This document shows positions 23,400-32,398 of a stretch of 38,907 bases of DNA, piece by piece (the first letter of the stretch is position 1; each line of letters begins with the position of its first letter). Origin of the DNA: JAAYAY01 sp964429355. Lineage in GTDB: Bacteria; Planctomycetota; Planctomycetia; Pirellulales; Thermoguttaceae. The position numbers and the translations under genes were made by a program. The DNA lies in NCBI GenBank assembly GCA_964429355.1, contig CAYSCH010000039.1:1-38907 (forward strand), given 5' to 3'. The notes below the pieces were generated by a model, which worked only from the letters and a program-made list of their open reading frames with translations, was not told the DNA's origin and ran no database searches.

Positions 23400-26384
23400 T
23401 CACTCGCCAGCAATCTGCTGAAGCCGGCCGTCGAGATGGACCATCTCACCCGGCTGGAATTCCAGCGTGGTGGTCGCGGCGCCGTAGCGCAGCAGGCAGC
23501 GGCCACCGCTGGGGGTTTCGAGCGTCACGGATTTCAGGCGGCCTTCCTTCCATGCCAGGTCAACCTGAAAGCCCCCACGGGCACGAAGACCGCGAACCGA
23601 CCCTTCGGGCCAGGCCGCTGGCAGGGCGGGGAGTATGTCGATCCGATCGGCATGGCTCTGGAGGAGCATCTCGGTGATGCCCGACGTGCCGCCGAAATTG
23701 CCGTCGATCTGGAAGGGGGGATGGGCGTCGAACATATTGGGGTAGGTACGTTCGGGTGACAGGAGCATGGCGAGGATTTTGTAGGCATGCTCGGCGTCAA
23801 GCAGGCGAGCCCAGAGGTTGAGCCGCCAACCGATTCCCCAGCCCGTGGCATTGTCACCGCGGATTTCCAGCGACTTGCGAGCGGCGGCAGCCAGTTCCGG
23901 AGTGTCGTGGACGTTGATTTGCCAACTCGGAAACAGGGCGTAGAGGTGCGACACATGGCGATGGTGTATCTCCGGTGCTTCCATGTCCCAATCTTCGAGC
24001 CATTCCTGCAGTTGGCCGGCTTTGCCGATCTGGTTCGGTACGAGACGATCGCGAGCCTGGGCCAGTCGGTCCCGCAGGTTCTCGTCCAGATTCAGGATTT
24101 CTGCTGCCCGAATACAGTTGCCGAACAGGTCGCGGAGAATCTGCATATCCATAGCCGGGCCGGCGCAGATGGATGCGCCTTTCGGATGGCCGTTCTCGGG
24201 CGACAAGGAAGGGCAGGTGACGAGCCAGCCGTGCTGCGGCTCTTCGACGAGTGTATCGATGAAGAACTGGGCTGCCCCTTTCATCACGGGGTAAATTTCG
24301 GCCAGGTAGGCTCGATCGCCGCTGTATTCGTAGTGTTCCCACAGATGCTGGCATAACCAAGCGCCCCCCATGGGCCAGAATCCCCAGAAGGGGCCGTCGA
24401 TGGGGGCGGAGGCCCGCCAGAGGTCCGTATTGTGATGGCAGACCCAGCCGCCGGCACCCCAGTTGACCCGCGCGGTGTGCGACCCGGTTTCGCTCAGGTC
24501 CTTGACCATATCGATCAGGGGTTCGGCACACTCGGCCAGGTTCGTGGGCTCGGCGGGCCAATAGTTCATCTCGGTATTGATATTGATCGTGTACTTGCTG
24601 CTCCAGGGGGGATTCATGCTTTCGTTCCAGATACCCTGCAGGTTTGCCGGTTGGCTTCCCGGGCGGGAACTGGAGATCAGCAGATAGCGCCCGAACTGGA
24701 AATACAGGGCGGCCAACTGCGGATCCTCACCCTTGGCAAAGTCCCTGATTCGCTCATCCGTCGGGAGCTGAGTTGCCGGCGATGAGCCCAAGTCGAGAGC
24801 CACCCGGCGGAACAATCGCTGGTGTTCGGCGATGTGATCTTGCCGGATTTGCTCGAACGGCCTGGCGCCTGCGGCGGCGATCGTGTCGCGGGTGAGGATT
24901 TCAGGATCGCCGCTGACGTCGTTGTACGTCTTGTAGCTGGTTGCCGCGGCAAGGAGCAGCGTGACCGAATCGGCTCCGTCAATCGACAGCCGGTCGCCGT
25001 CGGCCGTCGCCTTCCCACCATCGCAAATCGCCCGCACGCGAGCCTGGAAGCGAAGCGCTCCGGCGATGCCGTTGGCCGGGCCGTTGACTCCGGTGAGGAC
25101 AAGCGTGTCGGTCCCTTCGGTCGAAACCGCGGCTTTCTGCGGCGTTTGCCACGCAGCCGTCACGGAGATCTTCTTCGGTTGATCGGCCGTCAGGCGGATC
25201 GCGATCACCTGGTCGACGGGACTCGAGAGAACTTCTCGCATGAAGTGGACACCCTCTGATCCGAATTCCACTCGAGCGATCGCCGTATCGAGATTCAGAT
25301 CCCGCCGGTAGTTCTCGACACTGTCGGTCTCCGGAAAGGACAGGAGCAGATTGCCGACGAGTTGATAGGGCATTTGGCTCAGCGGCTTGGCCATCATGTG
25401 GTCGCCGATCCACTTGCTGGCTTCGGCATATTTGCCTTCGAAGATCAACTGCCGTGCTTTGGGAAGGGCTTCCAGCGCCTGGGGATCGGTGGGATCGTAA
25501 GGGCCCCCGCCCCAGAGCGTGTCTTCGTTGATCTGGAGGCGTTCATTGTTGATCCCGCCGAAGACCATGGCCCCGAGCCGCCCGTTGCCGATGGCCAGGG
25601 CCTCGACCCACTCCCGAGCCGGCCGGCGATACCAGAGGCTGAGCGGTTCCTCGGGTGCGGCGGCTTCGCCGAGCAAACGGCCGCCATGCTCCGTGTCCAG
25701 GTTCGGCCCCGTCAATTGCAGCGCGAGTGATCCGGCAACCGGCGGGATGCGTTTGCCCGGTTGGGCGCCGAACTTCCACTCCCCCAGCACACCCTCCAAG
25801 GGGGCCGGATCCGAGGCGCTCGTTCGGGCTTGAATCTCCTCGGCCGAAAGAGCGCGGCCATAGACGGCCGCTCTGCGGATGGCCCCTTCGAATCGATTCC
25901 CGCCGGTTGGATCCGACCCGACGGACAACGCCACGTCGCTCTTCTTCATTGGCTCGAAGGGACCGTCCAGGTGGGCAACCTCCTGTCCATCGACATACAG
26001 TTTCATGATCTTCTGCGATGCGCTGAAGACCCCCACCACGTGCGTCCAGCGATCGGCCGGCAGCTTCGCGTCGTGGCAGCACATACCGGTCGAGTTCAAC
26101 AGGCGCAGCGAGTTGCCGGGATGCGTGTCGAGCATGTAGCCAATCTGGGTTCCCGGCGTGCTCTTATCGAGAATCCGTCCACCGGCACTCGACATCCGAT
26201 CCGCTCGGACCCAGGCTTCCAGCGTCACCTCGTCCGTCAGATCCAGGGCTTCCTGGGGAGGCACTTCGTAGCGTGCCGACCGGCGGTCCAGCCGATAGCA
26301 GGGGTCGTCTGCGCCGAAAACAACAGAGGACCCCAACAAGAGCAAGGTGGACAACATGAGGATGGTCTTCCCAGATGGAGGCAT
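23400..26384 (-). CDS. Secreted GH95 alpha-L-fucosidase/galactosidase with LamG-like domain
   Basis: 994 residues. A signal peptide (TILMLSTLLLLGSSVVFG) is followed by a LamG/concanavalin-like domain (about 28-205; LYVDGQEVAHLDG), then a complete GH95 enzyme: N-terminal beta domain (LSLWYRRPAREWVEALAIGNGRLG), alpha/alpha barrel and C-terminal beta domain. The catalytic set known for GH95 is visible: the paired Asn in ININTEMNYW (about 603-612), Glu in SLSPENGHP (about 730) and Asp in QIDGNFGGTSG (about 893). The family inverts alpha-1,2-L-fucosides or alpha-L-galactosides. ATG at 26384 with GGAG 8 nt upstream is the start; the 125 further codons open upstream run through the 74-bp tandem repeats and are not coding. 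The product probably acts in the periplasm or outside the cell, beside the oxidoreductase gene. Confidence 0.93.
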   Translation of the reverse strand: MPPSGKTILMLSTLLLLGSSVVFGADDPCYRLDRRSARYEVPPQEALDLTDEVTLEAWVRADRMSSAGGRILDKSTPGTQIGYMLDTHPGNSLRLLNSTGMCCHDAKLPADRWTHVVGVFSASQKIMKLYVDGQEVAHLDGPFEPMKKSDVALSVGSDPTGGNRFEGAIRRAAVYGRALSAEEIQARTSASDPAPLEGVLGEWKFGAQPGKRIPPVAGSLALQLTGPNLDTEHGGRLLGEAAAPEEPLSLWYRRPAREWVEALAIGNGRLGAMVFGGINNERLQINEDTLWGGGPYDPTDPQALEALPKARQLIFEGKYAEASKWIGDHMMAKPLSQMPYQLVGNLLLSFPETDSVENYRRDLNLDTAIARVEFGSEGVHFMREVLSSPVDQVIAIRLTADQPKKISVTAAWQTPQKAAVSTEGTDTLVLTGVNGPANGIAGALRFQARVRAICDGGKATADGDRLSIDGADSVTLLLAAATSYKTYNDVSGDPEILTRDTIAAAGARPFEQIRQDHIAEHQRLFRRVALDLGSSPATQLPTDERIRDFAKGEDPQLAALYFQFGRYLLISSSRPGSQPANLQGIWNESMNPPWSSKYTININTEMNYWPAEPTNLAECAEPLIDMVKDLSETGSHTARVNWGAGGWVCHHNTDLWRASAPIDGPFWGFWPMGGAWLCQHLWEHYEYSGDRAYLAEIYPVMKGAAQFFIDTLVEEPQHGWLVTCPSLSPENGHPKGASICAGPAMDMQILRDLFGNCIRAAEILNLDENLRDRLAQARDRLVPNQIGKAGQLQEWLEDWDMEAPEIHHRHVSHLYALFPSWQINVHDTPELAAAARKSLEIRGDNATGWGIGWRLNLWARLLDAEHAYKILAMLLSPERTYPNMFDAHPPFQIDGNFGGTSGITEMLLQSHADRIDILPALPAAWPEGSVRGLRARGGFQVDLAWKEGRLKSVTLETPSGGRCLLRYGAATTTLEFQPGEMVHLDGRLQQIAGE

Positions 26385-26570
26385 ATCTCGCTCCGGTTCG
26401 AAAGGAATATCGGGGGCGTGGCCGGCTAGATCTATCTTCGTACGCCCCGGGAAGCTGCCTGTCAACAAGCAATCAAGGCCGGAACAGGGAATTGCAGAGT
26501 CGATTCGCGGGCCGACTCGCCGCAACCGGAGACGATTCTGCCGCCTCAGCCTGTGCCGTAGCAAAACGGT

Positions 26571-26848
26571 GACAGAACCTGGGAGTCGCCCACGGGCATG
26601 GCTGTGCACAATCGGAGGAGATGGCAGCGGCTCTGAGAAGCCTTGACAGAACCTGGGAGTCGCCCGCGGGCATGGCTGTGCACAATCGGGGGAGATGGCA
26701 GCGGCTCTGAGAAGCCTTGACAGAACCTGGGAGTCGCCCACGGGCATGGATGTGCACAATCGAGGGAGATGGTAGCGGCTCTAAAAAGCCTTGACAGAAC
26801 CTGGGAGTCGCCCACGGGCATGGCTGTGCACAATCGGGGGAGATGGCT
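26571..26848. repeat. Tandem repeat, 74-bp period, about 3.75 units
   Basis: Units begin with GACAGAACCTGGGAGTCGCC at 26571, 26645, 26719 and 26793, exactly 74 bp apart; the last is incomplete and diverges after about 26848. Each contains GCCCACGGGC and TGTGCACA palindromes (unit 2 reads GCCCGCGGGC). Units differ by a few bases. They fill the space between the GH95 start and the 3' end of the coiled-coil gene, and the last unit supplies that gene's stop codon. Confidence 0.92.
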
Positions 26849-27677
26849 TGAGTCGCGTGGCCGTCGCCGTGAGAACTTCGGCATTGTTGACCCGGGCGAC
26901 GTCTCGCGAGGCCTTGGCGAGTTCCTCCAGCCGCTTCATGTTCTCGACTCGCCTTTCACGCAAGGCGATTCGCTCCGGCTTGTCGACAGCAAGGTCGAGT
27001 TGGGCGTCGATGAGCGATTCGGAGGCGCGAACCACTGCGTCCAATTGTGCGTGACCCTCGCGGTACTGGAGTTCTACAAAATCCACCAGTTCCTGAAGCG
27101 TGTCGCGACGCTGGCTGAGCAACCGCTCGAGTGCCGCAGCGGTTTCCTCGCCCGCAGCGGGTTCGGCCTTCTGTGCCCCTGCTCCTTCGAGCAGGCCGAC
27201 GATTTTCTTCACATCGTCTTTCTCTCCCCGCAGAATGAGAACATTCGAACTCTGGGTAGGTTCCATGCGGAGGGAATCAGCGATTGTCGAGGCTGGCCCG
27301 GCTATCGCTTCCCGGCGGCCCAGCCGGTCCTTGGCCTGCTCCCATTCCACGCGGGTCACTTCGGCCGCGAGCTTGCGCATTTCGACCTGGACCAATGCCT
27401 GCCGACGATCCAGTTCCAGTGACTCCGTTTGCTCTTCGTTGTTTGCGGATCGTGCAAGTTTCAGTTTCCGTTCTATTCCCTCCAGGACGATGGTCGCCTC
27501 CTTGATCCCAACTTCCGCCATCTGAACGGCCAGCTCGCACTTCTTGAGTTCGAACTCCATGTCGGCAGTCTCCGCCAGAACAAGCGGGTACGGCTGCTCT
27601 TGTTGGGCGAGGCCCGGCACGGCAAGGGTCGTCAGTAATAACGAAGTCCCCCAAAGGCTCCATGTGCGACGCAACAT
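26781..27677 (-). CDS. Secreted coiled-coil protein of unknown function
   Basis: 298 residues. A signal peptide (MLRRTWSLWGTSLLLTTLAVPGLA) is followed by highly charged, Glu/Arg/Lys/Ala-rich sequence predicted helical, with probable coiled coils at about 40-125 (MEFELKKCELAVQMAEVGIK) and 190-275. No known catalytic motif. The composition recalls periplasmic adaptor or TolC-like helical hairpins, but no family is recognised. The ATG at 27677 has GGGGAG 7 nt upstream; the long upstream open frame is rejected. The last 22 residues (from PSPPIVHSHARGRLPGSVKA) are encoded by the 74-bp repeat, so the original C-terminus was probably replaced or trimmed by repeat growth. It is divergent from the secreted-protein operon at 27893. 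Confidence 0.75.
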   Translation of the reverse strand: MLRRTWSLWGTSLLLTTLAVPGLAQQEQPYPLVLAETADMEFELKKCELAVQMAEVGIKEATIVLEGIERKLKLARSANNEEQTESLELDRRQALVQVEMRKLAAEVTRVEWEQAKDRLGRREAIAGPASTIADSLRMEPTQSSNVLILRGEKDDVKKIVGLLEGAGAQKAEPAAGEETAAALERLLSQRRDTLQELVDFVELQYREGHAQLDAVVRASESLIDAQLDLAVDKPERIALRERRVENMKRLEELAKASRDVARVNNAEVLTATATRLKPSPPIVHSHARGRLPGSVKAF

Positions 27678-27824
27678 GATCGTACTCCCCGCGAAAAATG
27701 ATGAGAGCGAGACCACCGCAACTGCCACAATTGTCGTGATCGACGGAGGCGAAAGCAATAACCCGCCAGTCGGGAGTCGCACGCAGCAGGCAGTACTCGC
27801 CGGAAATCGCCCGTCAGGATGCAC

Positions 27825-27853
27825 TTGACTGGATCTGGCGATACCAGCAGAAT
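27825..27853 (+). promoter_or_regulatory. Sigma-70-type promoter for the 27893-31813 operon
   Basis: TTGACT (27825-27830) and CAGAAT (27848-27853) with a 17-bp spacer, 40 bp before the ATG at 27893, in the 215-bp divergent gap. Confidence 0.55.
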
Positions 27854-27892
27854 CATGATCGTCGTATTCTCACAGACGAACTGGACGACGCT

Positions 27893-28975
27893 ATGGCCAG
27901 GTTACCACGCGGATTGGGCTGGGCTTTGGGCTTGTGTCTGGTGATGGGTGGGGCACCGTTACTGGGACAGGGCGGGTTGAGGGATCCCGGTTCGGACGCG
28001 CGGGATCTGTTTTCGCTGTCTGCGAACGAGGCTCACACTTGGTATTGTCATCCAGAGGACCTCTTTCGCATTTCAGTGCCCAGGAATTGGACGGTCTTGA
28101 AAGGGTATCGGGGAATCACGCAAGACCACGAGTACGATTCGATCGTCGATGCCGAGCGTCGCCATACCGTCATCTGTTGGCGAGGTTCCGACCCGGCCGA
28201 AGACGCCATCGCTGCCCTCGAGACGTGGGACCAGGAGAAACGCCGCGAGTTGGGGAATCGGGAAGGTTTGAGCTCCGCGGGATTTTCGATCGACGGCATC
28301 CCGATGCTGCGCATGACCTACCCGATAGCGGACGGCAAAATCGTGTCCCGCACCGCGATCGTGACCCGCGGACGTCGCGTGACGATCAATACGGTCAGCC
28401 CCGCAGGCGTAGCCCCGGATCGGCTACCCGCGGTGTTCGAATACCTGCTGGGCAACATCGTGTTTCCGGCCAGCGGAGCGCCGGGGGTTGGGTCTGCGGA
28501 GACCACGGCCGACGCTCCGAAGGTTCCTCCGGGCTGGGTTACCAGAACCATCCAGAACGTGACGGTTAGCATGCCGCCGGAATGGACGGCCGTGGAAGGT
28601 ACGCGTGAAGGCCAGGCGATGTGGCGCCTGGGGGAGGGAGACTCGCCTCGGGCTTCCTTGGCCCTGGTGCGCAACCAACCGTGGGAGCGTTTCTCGGGCC
28701 GGATCCAATCGCCCGAACATCGGACCGCGGAGATTGCGGGCATGGAGGCCGACGTTTACGAAGGCCTCCTGGCCGGCAGCGAAACTCCTGCAAGGCTCCG
28801 GATCATCGTACTCCATCCGAGCCATCCATTGGCCGACACCTTGACGTGGGTTTGTTACGCGATGGAGGAGACGTGGCCCGAGTTTGCCAGGGATGTAGAC
28901 GTCGTCTTCGCCACGCTCGTGGCCGCAGGGAACGGGCCGGGACGGAGTCACCAACGTCTGCCAGACCAGGAATGA
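27893..28975 (+). CDS. Secreted protein with two PsbP/DcrB-like halves (unknown function)
   Basis: 360 residues. A signal peptide (LGWALGLCLVMGGAPLLGQ) precedes two similar segments, about 50-195 and 212-345. Each opens with a strand like FRISVPRNWTVLKG or VTVSMPPEWTAVEG and ends near a helix before a short break, a layout seen in PsbP/DcrB-like domains. This suggests an internal duplication; the similarity is by eye and not strong. First gene of a three-gene unit: the next ATG is 4 bp after this stop. No catalytic residues identified. Confidence 0.7.
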   Translation: MARLPRGLGWALGLCLVMGGAPLLGQGGLRDPGSDARDLFSLSANEAHTWYCHPEDLFRISVPRNWTVLKGYRGITQDHEYDSIVDAERRHTVICWRGSDPAEDAIAALETWDQEKRRELGNREGLSSAGFSIDGIPMLRMTYPIADGKIVSRTAIVTRGRRVTINTVSPAGVAPDRLPAVFEYLLGNIVFPASGAPGVGSAETTADAPKVPPGWVTRTIQNVTVSMPPEWTAVEGTREGQAMWRLGEGDSPRASLALVRNQPWERFSGRIQSPEHRTAEIAGMEADVYEGLLAGSETPARLRIIVLHPSHPLADTLTWVCYAMEETWPEFARDVDVVFATLVAAGNGPGRSHQRLPDQE

Positions 28976-28979
28976 CAGA

Positions 28980-30983
28980 ATGAGCAGAGCCATCGCGATC
29001 GTACTTGCGACCACCATCGGGTTGGGCCTTGGTCAGGCGAGGGCTCAGAACCCGCCCAGTCCGACATCGACCACTGCGGCTGCGTCGTTCGCGCCGAATC
29101 AACAGAAGCTCTTGACGGAGCTGGCGAGTTTTTTTGGGCGCGTCGGCCAAGCGGCCCCCGGGGATCCGCAGGGGAGGCCGTTGAGTGTTGTGATCCCGGA
29201 GTGGTCGAACGAGACACGCACGATTCGCGTCAAGACGGGGGAGCGGATCGAGACATTGACCTATCCGGCAGGCGCCGTGCGCAAGGTCGACATCCTGGAA
29301 GACCGAACGGTGACTCGCATCTATTTCGGCCCCTTCACTGGCAAGGACGAGGGAGGGACCTCCGCGGAATACGACCCGCAATTCGGCGTGGTCAAGTTGA
29401 GCGAAGCCATGGCGCTGTGGGCCGAGCCGCCGAAAGTTGCCAGGCCCAAGTACGGGGAAATGAACGTCTCGCACACCCGCGACCTGATCCAGAGAGCTCA
29501 AACCATCTGGCACGAGTTCTTTCACTCGACGCAAGGCGAAGAGCCAGACACCATCGCCAATGAGACGGCTGCCTGGCATGCCACGCTGGGTGTGACAGGA
29601 GAGTGGTTTCAACGACTGCAAGAGAACTACAACAACGCGCGAACCCTCGAAAACGCCCGTTACCTGCTGGCCGTGAGCGACGCCTGGAAGGACTACTACG
29701 GCGCCATCGAGAACAAGACGACCCTGGGCGAGATCGAGAAACGGCCGATGCCTTCCGCCGAGCTGGCCACCCTGGCGGGAGTGCGGGAGCAGGTCTCGAA
29801 GGAGCTCCAGGCCATCGAGATCCTGGAGGATCAACTCGGTCCGTCGCTGATTCCGGGCGTGGCCAGAACTCTCGACGAGATGCTCGGCGAGATCGAAGCC
29901 ACCAGCGCGGCCGATCTGGAAGGAGAGCTGTTGAGAATCGCCCGGCAGCACGTCGACCAGGACAAGTTCCGCAATTATGATGCCGCCCGCAAAGACCAGG
30001 AGGCTCGCAGGCAGGCCCAAGCCGCCCTGGCAATCGTGCGGCCGGCGTGGGAGAGGAAGTATTCTGCCGCGGTTGCCGCCGCAAAGAAAATGTCGTCCTG
30101 TCGGTTGACGATCAGCACGCCGGAACCCGCGGTGGAGATCGACGCCAAGACGGGCCAGGCCGCGCTCACCGTCAGCATCGAGAACGAAACCGATTACCGG
30201 CAGTTGGCCGGCGACTTCGCCCGGCTGCTCTACAACGCGTGCGGTCCCAAGGGAACCGTGACGGTCGCCGAGCACTGGATGATTTCCGGCCAGCCCTCGG
30301 CGGCAACGCCTTGGACGGCTGGCGACACGAAGTCCATTCAACTTGATACCCCAAAGCAATACAAGATTGCCCTGGTGCGGACTTTGACGATGGGCGTGGA
30401 TCTGGCGGCCCACGGGGTGCCGAAATCAATCTCCGCGGGAAGTAACGAGATCAGCGTGAAGGTCAACTCGCCATCTCCCGCCGACATTTCCGGCCAGTGG
30501 ACAGGCAAGTTCACCATCACGGCGATTCCCCTCGTCGACAAGTTGAAAGCAATTCCGCAGCCCCAATCATCCCCTGCTCCGGACCCTGCCGAGGCGTTTG
30601 CCGAAGGCTGCTCCATTCCGCCCGAAATGTTCACCGAAATGGTGGCAAAACTCGAAAGGCTCAAAGGTCAGGGTATGGAGCTGACGTTCACCATCCAGCC
30701 CGACAGTATCGAGGCGGGGAAGATCACCCTGCGCATCACCCCGCCCGAAGGCTCCGGCATCACTCCGGGCGATCCGAAGACGTTGGCCTACCGGTACGTG
30801 CCGGGACTCTTCACCGCCCAGAGCGTTGAAGACAAGGTCAAGCTCTCCATGGGAGGCACGTTCCAGCCGGCTGCGCCCGGCTGGGAACTCCGCGGGAACT
30901 GGCAAGTCCACGTCGAGCACGAGGGCAAGCCGTTCCTCGCCATCCACGGCACCTGGTCGGGTACGAATCACAACGCAAAGTGA
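28980..30983 (+). CDS. Secreted protein with HExxH motif (putative zinc metalloprotease)
   Basis: 667 residues. A signal peptide (AIAIVLATTIGLGLGQARAQ) precedes a domain with HEFFH at 178-182 (TIWHEFFHSTQGEEPD) and a downstream NETAAWH segment whose Glu could be the third zinc ligand. Residues about 230-370 are helical and charged, and the C-terminal 280 residues appear beta-rich (DISGQWTGKFTITAIP). No full family match is recognised, so protease activity rests on the motif and its setting in a secreted protein. It starts 4 bp after the previous gene and overlaps the next by 4 bp (GTGA), so translation is coupled. Confidence 0.7.
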   Translation: MSRAIAIVLATTIGLGLGQARAQNPPSPTSTTAAASFAPNQQKLLTELASFFGRVGQAAPGDPQGRPLSVVIPEWSNETRTIRVKTGERIETLTYPAGAVRKVDILEDRTVTRIYFGPFTGKDEGGTSAEYDPQFGVVKLSEAMALWAEPPKVARPKYGEMNVSHTRDLIQRAQTIWHEFFHSTQGEEPDTIANETAAWHATLGVTGEWFQRLQENYNNARTLENARYLLAVSDAWKDYYGAIENKTTLGEIEKRPMPSAELATLAGVREQVSKELQAIEILEDQLGPSLIPGVARTLDEMLGEIEATSAADLEGELLRIARQHVDQDKFRNYDAARKDQEARRQAQAALAIVRPAWERKYSAAVAAAKKMSSCRLTISTPEPAVEIDAKTGQAALTVSIENETDYRQLAGDFARLLYNACGPKGTVTVAEHWMISGQPSAATPWTAGDTKSIQLDTPKQYKIALVRTLTMGVDLAAHGVPKSISAGSNEISVKVNSPSPADISGQWTGKFTITAIPLVDKLKAIPQPQSSPAPDPAEAFAEGCSIPPEMFTEMVAKLERLKGQGMELTFTIQPDSIEAGKITLRITPPEGSGITPGDPKTLAYRYVPGLFTAQSVEDKVKLSMGGTFQPAAPGWELRGNWQVHVEHEGKPFLAIHGTWSGTNHNAK

Positions 30984-31813
30984 GTTCTGGCGTGTGGCCA
31001 GTCCTTCTGGAGTTCGAACTTGGTCCCTGGCACGTGGTTCTGCGTTCCTACGGGACGTGTCTTACGGCTGCCGTGCTCGTGGTATGGGTGGTCGGTGCAA
31101 GGGCCGCGATTAGCCGAGGGCTGCCGGTCCGAGCGGTTTTCGCCGTCCTGGCGGTTACCAGTCTCGCCGCACTGATCGGCTCCCGTCTGCTCCACTGGGC
31201 TCGGCATCTTGAGGCGTATGCGGACTCGGGCGGCGGAGCGGTGAACCTGCGGGCGAGCGGTTTTGCCCTGGACGGCGGCGTGCTGCTGGCAATTGCAGCC
31301 GGTTGGATTGCCTGCCGAGGACTTCGCGTCAGCCCGTGGCGCATGGCCGACGCACTGGCCGTTCCCCTGGCCTTGGGTGGGGCGATCCTGCGTCTGGGGT
31401 GTTTCTTGAACGGCTGCTGCTTCGGACGGCCCACGTCGGTGCCTTGGGGTGTGACGTTTCCATTTGGCAGCCGCGTTCACCTCCACCAGGCTGCCAGCCG
31501 TTTGGATGCACTATTGGGCGGACCCTTGCCGGTCCATCCGACGCAACTCTATGAGGCAGGCGCCATGCTTCTGGCGGCGGCGTTCGCTCTTTGGGCGGCT
31601 CGGCGTCGGCTGCCCGACGGCACCGTGGCCCTGTCGGTGGCCATGTGGCTCGTGGCCTTCCGCTGGATCAATGCATGGTTCCGGACGCCGGAGCGGGCCG
31701 CGCCACTTTCGGGAACTGTGGCTCTGCTCTGGGTTGCATTGCTCGTGGTATCTGCCCTTGCAGTCAGGCTGCGAAATCTACCGGGAAGAGCGTCGCCAGT
31801 CGCGACAAAGTAA
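30980..31813 (+). CDS. lgt: Prolipoprotein diacylglyceryl transferase-family protein
   Basis: 277 residues with about seven hydrophobic helices. The Lgt signature is visible as GGAILRLGCFLNGCCFGRP (about 132-150) and PVHPTQLYEAG (about 183-193), and ASGFALDGG matches the region of the essential His/Gly loop. Lgt moves diacylglycerol from phosphatidylglycerol to the lipobox cysteine of lipoproteins in the inner membrane. The start is GTG at 30980, overlapping the stop of the HExxH gene by 4 nt. The His that usually follows the first glycine loop is not obvious, so this may be a divergent paralog rather than the housekeeping enzyme. A strong terminator follows at 31861. Confidence 0.83.
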   Translation: MSSGVWPVLLEFELGPWHVVLRSYGTCLTAAVLVVWVVGARAAISRGLPVRAVFAVLAVTSLAALIGSRLLHWARHLEAYADSGGGAVNLRASGFALDGGVLLAIAAGWIACRGLRVSPWRMADALAVPLALGGAILRLGCFLNGCCFGRPTSVPWGVTFPFGSRVHLHQAASRLDALLGGPLPVHPTQLYEAGAMLLAAAFALWAARRRLPDGTVALSVAMWLVAFRWINAWFRTPERAAPLSGTVALLWVALLVVSALAVRLRNLPGRASPVATK

Positions 31814-31860
31814 CAGAACGACCCGAACGAACAGACCGCCTGAACCCAGAATACAAAGGC

Positions 31861-31894
31861 AGGGGCATCCTGATCAATCAGGATGCCCCTTTTT
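31861..31894 (+). terminator. Intrinsic terminator after the lgt operon
   Basis: A perfect 14-bp stem (AGGGGCATCCTGAT, 2-nt centre, ATCAGGATGCCCCT) followed by TTTT, 48 bp past the lgt stop. It lies between convergent genes and may partly serve the hsp20 transcript too, though the T-run favours the plus strand. Confidence 0.92.
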
Positions 31895-31948
31895 CCACAG
31901 TCGTCAAGCTGCCGGAAACGTCGGCCATGTGCGGATCGGGCGACCCGC

Positions 31949-32341
31949 TCATTCCGACTTGACTTCGATCCGCTTCGGTTTGATCGACTCCACCTTGGGA
32001 AGATGCAGGGTGAGCACGCCGTCCTTGAGTTCGGCTTCGATCTTGCCAACATCGACGGCCTCGTTGATTCGGAATTCCCGGTAGAAGTCTCCGATCCCGT
32101 ATTCGCTGTACAGATGCTGACGATCTTCGTGGCGAGGTTCGACCCGACCATGGACGATCAGATGTTCGTTTTCGAAGCGAACTTCCAAATTCTCCGGTGC
32201 CACCCCGGGAAGATCCCCATAGAGCGTCAGCTCATCGCCGACTTCGACAATGTCGAAACGGGGAGTGTAGGTGGTGGTGCTCCGGGTACGTTCAACCGTT
32301 GCCAGGTTGCCGTCGCTTTCTTTCTTGACCATGTCACTCAT
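31949..32341 (-). CDS. Hsp20/alpha-crystallin small heat-shock protein (second of pair)
   Basis: 130 residues. The alpha-crystallin domain spans about 25-125 (TPRFDIVEVGDELTLYGDLPG to DGVLTLHLPKVESIKPKRIEV), with the GVLTLHLPK strand that closes the domain and a short C-terminal tail. Such ATP-independent chaperones hold unfolding proteins in the cytoplasm. ATG at 32341 is used (AGGAG 8 nt upstream); 18 more open codons upstream belong to the intergenic gap. It lies 57 bp downstream of the other hsp20 on the same strand and probably shares the sigma-54 promoter at 32963. The lgt-operon terminator lies just past its stop. Confidence 0.93.
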   Translation of the reverse strand: MSDMVKKESDGNLATVERTRSTTTYTPRFDIVEVGDELTLYGDLPGVAPENLEVRFENEHLIVHGRVEPRHEDRQHLYSEYGIGDFYREFRINEAVDVGKIEAELKDGVLTLHLPKVESIKPKRIEVKSE

Positions 32342-32398
32342 AGTACATTCTCCTCTCTTCATGTCTCGCAACCAGAACCCCTGAGAAGCCGGCATTTC

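Noticed and set aside
26385..26759. N-terminal extension of the GH95 gene through the tandem repeats
   Set aside because: It encodes repeat-derived sequence; a signal peptide and ribosome binding site mark the start at 26384.
26571..26848. CRISPR array
   Set aside because: The 74-bp units are contiguous near-identical tandem copies without variable spacers, and no cas gene is nearby.
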